Positions 58,613 to 64,000 of a stretch of 64,000 bases of DNA are shown piece after piece. The DNA lies in contig JABYQQ010000034.1 of the NCBI GenBank assembly GCA_022605405.1, forward strand, positions 124,001 to 188,000, read 5' to 3'. Made by a program: the position numbers and the translations under genes. Below the pieces are notes generated by a model. That model was given only the letters and a program-made list of their open reading frames with translations. It made no database searches and had not been told where the DNA came from. How positions within the stretch are numbered: position 1 is the first letter of the stretch; every line of letters begins with the position of its first letter. Source of the stretch: Earliella scabrosa. Lineage: Eukaryota; Basidiomycota; Agaricomycetes; Polyporales; Polyporaceae.

Positions 58613-59905
58613 GCTCGCGGAGTCCTGCAGGCGCCGCGTCACACTCCGACTCTGATGGTCTTCTGATTATGGAGTACGAGAGCGTCCGCGGTGGTGTACA
58701 TGGGATTGTACATTTGTGTACATTAGCTCCGGAGCAGCATGTGGAATGGAAACGAATGTACAGTATACGAATGGTGCATGTTATGACGATGGTTTTATTT
58801 ACGACATCGCTCTTGCAGACGCAGAACGGATATCTGTCGTCGTACAGGCAGGACCGTGGCGGATGCGTATTGGCGCTAACCAGCGCTGATGCTCCCTTGG
58901 CACACTCAGCGGCGTACGTGGAGCCGGCAATCTTGTCGATCTACCGCGATTGTGGTAAAGACATGCATCTTCAAGGCGTTTAGGAACAATTAGGGAGCCC
59001 TGCCAGCAGGCTGCCCTCCCGCTGGGTGAGTTCTAGACGTAGTTGGTTTCCGAGGACACCCTTGATGGCAACCTCATGTTCGACTTCTCAGCGCCCACTG
59101 CGAACTGACGCTGTGATTCATGAACAAGGAGCCCCATAGTAGGCCGTCTCAATCTTGATCGCGATGCACGAGGTGTACTGATCGAAACCGCTAGGAGGAC
59201 ATGAATTTCAAGCCTTGACGGTGACTCCAAGCTCAAGGACGCGTGCCATGTTATAATGTAGGTGTTAGAGATGGTCAAAAAAGATGGAACGCTACTGAGA
59301 GTAACCGGCGCGGGAGATTCGTCGAAGGCTCGCGAAGCACGCTGAAAGTCTTAGTGTCGCGGTCGGTTGGTTCTGAGTCCCTCTTTTGTGCCTCTGAGTC
59401 GTTTGGCTCGCAAGTCTCGAACTCAGGCTCTCACGGTGTCCAAACAGGTAAGCCATGTATGACTCGTTTGTTCTGCTTGGGGACATCGATTGATGGAGAA
59501 TAATAGCGATTGTGCTGTGCTCACCTCGTGAACCGCAAGTACCCAGCATAGAACCACACTCAACGCTTCCGGTGCCGTGGTCATTCTATAATGGCAAGAG
59601 CATGGTGCTCCGAACTCACACGCGCTCTCAGTCACGACGCTGCGACGCACTCTTCCAAGTCGGACAAATCGAGAAGGAAGAAGATCCGTGAGCCTCGAGG
59701 TGGCTCCGAGTCTACTACGTGCGCTTATAGTAGCGACTCCGCCTATAAAAGAATCCCCAGGACGAGCTCTATACCCAACATCGTGCATACTGCCGTAGCT
59801 CCCCACTCGAATTCACCGACATAGCCCTCCGTATGTCTTCTCGATCCTATCACCGGCACCGAATGTAGTGCTGACATCGCCTGCCTAGTACTACTAGTCA
59901 GTGAC
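58613..59905. other. Intergenic
   Basis: About 1.3 kb without a supported gene. A TATA-like CTATAAAAG lies near 59751, about 150 bp before the DUF7770-like gene, and may belong to its promoter. Confidence 0.4.
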
Positions 59906-60613
59906 ATGCAAGCTCCAGGGCACAAGACCTTTCCCCCGTTCACGTACGACGCTGTGGCGTTTCATACACAGGCGGTCACAGGGATCATCCTGTGGTGTAC
60001 CGGCGGCTCTCCTCCCCACTGGATCTCCAGCTATCCCTTCCCCCAGTACCTTGGCTCCGACCGGAAGATCGACAGTCCTCTTCCCCCAGACACCGCACTC
60101 ACCGTCGTATCCAACCCGCGCGCCAAGGAGAACTCCCACTTGACTTCGTGGGAAGGCATCTCAGTGGACATGTTCCAGCCCACCAAGCACGTCTACCATA
60201 ACCCTCCTCAGGGGAGCCAGAGTGCGACTGGCAGTGCCAGCATCACAACCACTCTCCGAGGTGCCACGAACAACTTGTATGGCTCCCTTGCCATTCAACC
60301 CCGCAAGTATGACGCGTTGTTCTCGAAGAGGGCTGGGGTGAAGTTGGAGGTCAACTTCAAGGTACCCGTGACCGTGCAGAACATCGTTGACCTCATCACC
60401 CGTGAGGGTCTCCAGTACTACAAGTTCAATCCTGCGGGGAGCGGCTGCCTCTGTTGGCAGCTGCAACTGCTGCAGCGTTTCGTGCAACAGGGCTGGATCG
60501 AGGAGACCACCCTGCACACCTTCAAGGAACAACTCGCTGCGGGAGCCAAATCGAACCCGCGTATCCTCTACCCTCCCGTTGTGGGCCAGTTCTACAACGG
60601 CCCACTCAACTGA
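59906..60613 (+). CDS. DUF7770-like fungal protein
   Basis: An intronless frame of 235 residues from the ATG at 59906. The N-terminal half (DAVAFHTQAVTGIILWCTGG then SPPHWISSYPF) resembles the HTxx...PHW region of fungal DUF7770 proteins. The C-terminal half carries the pattern VPVTVQNIVDLITREGLQYY, KFNPAGSGCLCWQLQL, RFVQQGWIEE, which in that family usually reads GxGCRxW; here the Arg is replaced by Leu-Cys. The centre holds SWEGISVDMFQP and a Thr/Ser-rich strand. No signal peptide or membrane segment. The family has no assigned function and is expanded in agaricomycetes. The assignment rests on memory of family patterns, so moderate confidence. Confidence 0.65.
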   Translation: MQAPGHKTFPPFTYDAVAFHTQAVTGIILWCTGGSPPHWISSYPFPQYLGSDRKIDSPLPPDTALTVVSNPRAKENSHLTSWEGISVDMFQPTKHVYHNPPQGSQSATGSASITTTLRGATNNLYGSLAIQPRKYDALFSKRAGVKLEVNFKVPVTVQNIVDLITREGLQYYKFNPAGSGCLCWQLQLLQRFVQQGWIEETTLHTFKEQLAAGAKSNPRILYPPVVGQFYNGPLN

Positions 60614-60712
60614 ATGATTGGGATCCCTATCGCGTCCGCGTCACGAAGTCATGTACGCCGAGACTGAGAAACGGTTCTACACTTGTTGCGAGTTGTGCGT
60701 GTTGCTTGTACG

Positions 60713-61632
60713 TTACATACTAGGGAATCGATGTATAGCGGAGTACAGATTATGCCAGAAATCTTCCTCGTCCCTCGTCGTCGCTCCGGCAATGAACGTC
60801 CTATAGCTCACCCAAGTGTCGGTAGCCTCACGCGAATGTACGACGCACTCGACGTGGTGCATCGCAAGAGACTCTATGCAGGCCGGATAGAAGCCTGCAG
60901 CGCCCCAATCCACGATCCAGAGCGATCCAGAGCGATCGAGCAGTATGTTGCTCGCATTCAGGTCTCCGTGGGTGAGCACCGGACTCCAGTCAAAGTTCGG
61001 CCGGGGAAAGGGAGAGGGTGTGAGTCCTTGGTGCAGTTCATATTGCACACGCGTCTGCCATCCTACACATGCGACGTATTCGCAGAACTGGCGAAAACGT
61101 CGGAGCGATGCGAAGGGCGGGTACCGGTTGAAATCGAAGAACGCTCCGCCCACGTGATAGTCGTCGACGGTGCCCACGTTCGATCTGCGCAACGACCGGA
61201 GCTGTTTGACGTAAAGACGGAGCGTACAGGCGATTCGAAACTGCATGAACCATGTCTGCTTGTGCCAGCATTCGTAGAGCATGTCTCCATCGATGTAGTC
61301 CATAGTGAGTAGATCGAGATGGGGGCAGTGGACGCGGGGGATAGGGACCGTAGTGTTCTTGAGGACAAACTCCATAGCAGCGCGTTCGGAGGTCGACGCT
61401 ACCTTAGCGATGATGGAGGGCGTGAGACGATAGATCGGGATATTGCGCACATCTTCGGCATCCAAGCGTCGTTTGAGGCTGTCAGCCCAAGCAGCGTCGA
61501 TCTCGCTACCGAATAGGCCAGAGACATCGGAGTCTGTTACAGTCGCTGGCAGTTCACTTGATATCTGTGGGCAGCAGCAGTCATTATCGTGAGTTACGTG
61601 GCGAGTACGAAAGCACGCACGTCGACAGTCAT
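60713..61632 (-). CDS. APH-type phosphotransferase (aminoglycoside/choline kinase-like fold)
   Basis: A protein-kinase-like phosphotransferase of the APH superfamily, common in agaricomycetes with unknown small-molecule or protein substrates. The main exon is 60713-61564 (284 codons). A 12-nt first exon at 61621-61632 (ATG plus three codons, GTGCGT donor, CCCACAG acceptor) gives 287 residues; the alternative is an unspliced frame back to 61786 that reads less like protein. Motifs: YRLTPSIIAKVAST with the likely ATP-binding Lys, HLDLLTMDYIDGDML hinge, the catalytic loop LTHGDLNASNILLD, and IVDWGAAGFYP with the metal-binding Asp. The C-terminus is complete (HNLYSAIHRFPSM). It lies in the same orientation as, and just downstream of, the small GTPase-like gene. 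Confidence 0.75.
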
Positions 61633-61792
61633 GCGTCGAGTGGGTAGCGCAAACCACCAGGCAATCCAGTCCAATGCCCTGTCGCGCAAGTTTGCGAGTA
61701 GCTCGTGATACGTTTTGGGCGTCGGGCCAGGAAGCGGATCGACCGCATTCACTGATGGGGTAGTAAACATCGCAGAACGTGTTCATGACTGA

Positions 61793-62352
61793 TCATGATG
61801 ACATACCGATGTATTCCAGGAGATCATCTATGCCTTCTCCCGTGACACAACTCACGGAGAAGAAGTCGAGATCGTATGTGTAGCCAACAAAAGGACCACT
61901 TCCCAGGAATTCGATGTGGTTAATGGAGTAGTCACGTGGGACAAGGTCGACTTTGGTGTAGACGAGGCATACTACAGGTGCACACTGACGAGCAGCGCGG
62001 AGAGCGGGGTCGATAGTCTCTGGCAAGCTGCTTGCGTCAGCAAGAATCAGGGCTATGGAAGTCGTAGGTTCCTTCAGCTGTACATCGAATGAGAAGCGTT
62101 TCTGATCCTGAAACCTAGTATATTTGCGAGCATTCTACGGGTGGTCAGATGCCGAATCCAGCTAGCATCACATATTGCGACTCACAAGTGTGGAACATAA
62201 TGTCTTCTTGCCGCAAGCTGGATCTCCTGTTGTAAAGAAGGGTCAGACTGGGCGGGAGTAGAGTTACAAATACGCTTACCATATAGTGCCACTGTCAACT
62301 GCTGTGGCGCGGATGGGGGAGTACAAAGGTTGGAGAGAAGATTCATGACCAT
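61793..62352 (-). CDS. Short, degenerate Ras-like GTPase
   Basis: Exons 62280-62352, 62186-62226 and 61793-62134 give 151 residues in consistent phase. The first ATG (62352, MVMNLLSNL) or the second (62346) could start it. The G1 loop reads LYGDPACGKKTLCSTL, with Lys where the P-loop Ser/Thr is expected and Thr one place later. The G4 motif is YTKVDL (TKxD), and a SCVTGEGIDDLLEYI tail matches the G5 and last-helix region. The G2/G3 segment (switches, DxxG) is shortened and replaced by RFSFDVQLKEPTTSIALI. The protein is thus shorter than a Ras protein (about 190) and probably does not cycle GTP normally. It also lacks a CAAX end. It could be an adapted local family or a gene in decay. Confidence 0.6.
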
Positions 62353-62937
62353 AACCGCTACACGACGCTCTCAGTAATATTGCGCGTCAGGCAACTAGTC
62401 GCTCACAATGAATATCCCAGAGATTATGAGCGGCCCTGTCCAGCTCGTGGTTGCGTTCAACGTTGAACGTTCTCAACTTCAACTTCAAGGTCCGCGTCGA
62501 AGGGGAACCATCTCACGATCACGTGCTATGACGACCTTCCTTTTCTGGACCATGGCCAACCCATGGGCCGTTAGCGCAAAACGAAGTCACGTCGAAAGCC
62601 ACACTCGAGGGTTGACTGTTCGTAAAGAGAATATATTCGCTCTGCAGACATCATCAACGTGTCTCACATTCATGGACGGCGAGGACCGGACAATCCGAGA
62701 GACGAAACAATGATTCTCAACATTGCAGTCCCCGCGGCGCGATCTCGGGTTCTCGCGCGATCAGCCACGAAGGGATCGTGTTGGTCTCCCTAGTGCTACG
62801 CGAGAGACTCTAAGCCTGAAACCGATGTGGGGGTCCCTTTGACCCGAGTTATGACGAGATCCCATGTGATGCGAAATCGACTATGAGCCTTCAGCGCCCT
62901 AATGTATAGGGAGCAAAGTCAACTGCTTGCATCGTGC
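62353..62937. other. Intergenic
   Basis: Between the start of the GTPase-like gene and the 3' end of the right-edge gene. The frame at 62408-62713 (+) has no recognisable domain. Confidence 0.4.
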
Positions 62938-64000
62938 TCAGCGCAGTGGAATGAATCGCTCTGGAAACATCGAAGTCAGCACATACTCATCCCCTGGATG
63001 GAAGCGGTAAGGGGGCGTACCATCGAACTCGTCTGCGGCTGTTGCATCGGCAGCACGAAGATACGCACGGATCCTCTCTCCTTCCCAGCCAGGAATCTCC
63101 GTCACCTCGACCGGGGTGCCGTCCTCGTCCCGTGTGACGCGCCACCATCGCCATGGAGCATGGTCTCCTGCGAAGTCCTGGATGTCAAGATCCAGATGCA
63201 TCCTGCATTTCGGCGCCCCCAGTGCGATCCACCGCAAGGACGGGAGATACTTGAACGCGAGGTCGAAAAGCTCCTGCCTTAACTCTGCTGTTTCCTCGGG
63301 GTCGTCGGGTACCTTGAAGGATGAGTCCATGCCGAGGAGCGTGAGGCACATCAGGGGACTATCGCTCGGCATGCTCTGGTAGAAAGCATCCCTCTGGGAA
63401 GCGGCTCAGCATCTTACTACAAGGACTCAAGAAGGGACGCGCTGCACTTACGACCAAGCCCATTAGTTCCCAAAGTTCCGAGAATAGCGTCTCGAGTTCC
63501 AGGAGGCGTGCGTCCATCGCCTCCTCTGCACTTGCCCACACGTCTCCTACAAGTTCGCCCATCCGGATGGTCAGAGTTCCCAATGCTGAAGCATCGATGG
63601 GAGTCGCTGTGACGCGGCTTATTGGAACGTCGTACGTCAGCCAACGCACGGTCCACGGGATATCGCCGTCAAAGCCATACTGGTCTGTTTCAATGACGAG
63701 GTGCGGTAGGATGTGCTCGTCATCGGGTTGAGTCGCGTCGATCAAGGAAGATTCGATGAGGTGGAAGGCGATGAGGTTGGGGAATAAACGTGGGAGGCAT
63801 AGGGCGGGGGGAAGATGTGTAGAGTCGAAGGTCAGGTTTCGTACCGATGCTAAGACGGGGAGGTCTTCGTAGTCGTCCTCATCCTCGTCCTCATCGTCTT
63901 CGTCATCTTCCTCGTCGCAATTGATACTTTGCAGGACGAGGGTCTTGAGAGACGCGAGCGTAGCCAGAGCTTCGAAGAGCTCCGTGACCGGGACGGAGGA
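62938..64000 (-). CDS. F-box/LRR-like protein, C-terminal part (runs off the right edge)
   Basis: Last exon 62938-63375 and preceding exon 63452 to beyond 64000, joined by a GTAAGT...CCAG intron. The protein is a clear paralogue of the broken gene at 33480-35007: LPRLFPNLIAFHLIESSL pairs with LPHIFPNLHILRLINSGL there, and FKYLPSLRWIALGAPKCR, GDHAPWRWWRVTRDEDGTPV and WEGERIRAYLRAADATAADE pair with nearly identical blocks. A run of about 18 acidic residues (63855-63920) sits in the middle. Leu-rich repeats upstream (LATLASLKTLVLQSINC) suggest substrate recognition in an SCF-type ubiquitin ligase, as for fungal F-box proteins. The F-box itself would lie outside the window. The terminus FPERFIPLR is followed by TGA at 62938-62940. 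Confidence 0.75.

Noticed and set aside
1..64000. CRISPR arrays, rRNA, tRNA genes and intact transposons
   Set aside because: A read-through by eye found no regularly spaced repeats, no tRNA-like A and B box pair with a matching fold, and no transposase, integrase or reverse-transcriptase motif. A dedicated scan could still find a tRNA.

Overview
The window is nuclear DNA of a filamentous basidiomycete, most likely a wood-decay agaricomycete (polypore type). The evidence is: genes split by many 50-60 bp GT-AG introns with very short exons, GC-rich coding sequence, Zn2Cys6 and MYND proteins, a septation-network Cdc14 gene, and above all secreted copper radical oxidases of the glyoxal oxidase (GLOX, AA5_1) type known from white-rot fungi such as Phanerochaete chrysosporium.

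The dominant feature is an array of nine GLOX genes in two blocks. Block 1 (14.8-31.1 kb) holds three minus-strand genes, then two plus-strand genes that are recent tandem copies of each other, then one minus-strand gene. Block 2 (44.3-51.1 kb) holds three minus-strand genes. All nine look intact: signal peptide, the Cys of the Cys-Tyr cofactor, the crosslinked Tyr in an RWY motif, the axial Tyr-His pair in a YHS motif and a C-terminal THxFH-type His. All share the same three intron positions (phases 0, 2 and 1), except the gene at 44283-46089, which has precisely lost the third intron. Family knowledge predicts extracellular enzymes that oxidise small aldehydes and hydroxy-carbonyls and release H2O2 for peroxidases.

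Left flank (0-14.5 kb): an APC amino-acid permease cut by the window edge, a polysaccharide-deacetylase-like enzyme, a low-complexity protein, a DUF7704 membrane protein, a broken APC permease, a coiled-coil protein and a MYND zinc-finger protein. Between the GLOX blocks (31-44 kb) lie a frameshifted F-box-like gene, a conserved gene of uncertain family, a YAT-type amino-acid permease and, divergent from it, a Zn2Cys6 transcription factor.

Right flank (51-64 kb): a fumarylacetoacetate-hydrolase-family enzyme divergent from a Cdc14 (SIN) gene, a secreted GH43 arabinofuranosidase-like enzyme, a DUF7770-like protein, an APH-type phosphotransferase, a short degenerate Ras-like GTPase and, running off the edge, a paralogue of the F-box-like gene. 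No tRNA, rRNA, CRISPR or recognisable intact transposon was seen. Exon boundaries were placed by eye; where a summed exon length divides by three I treated that as a check.
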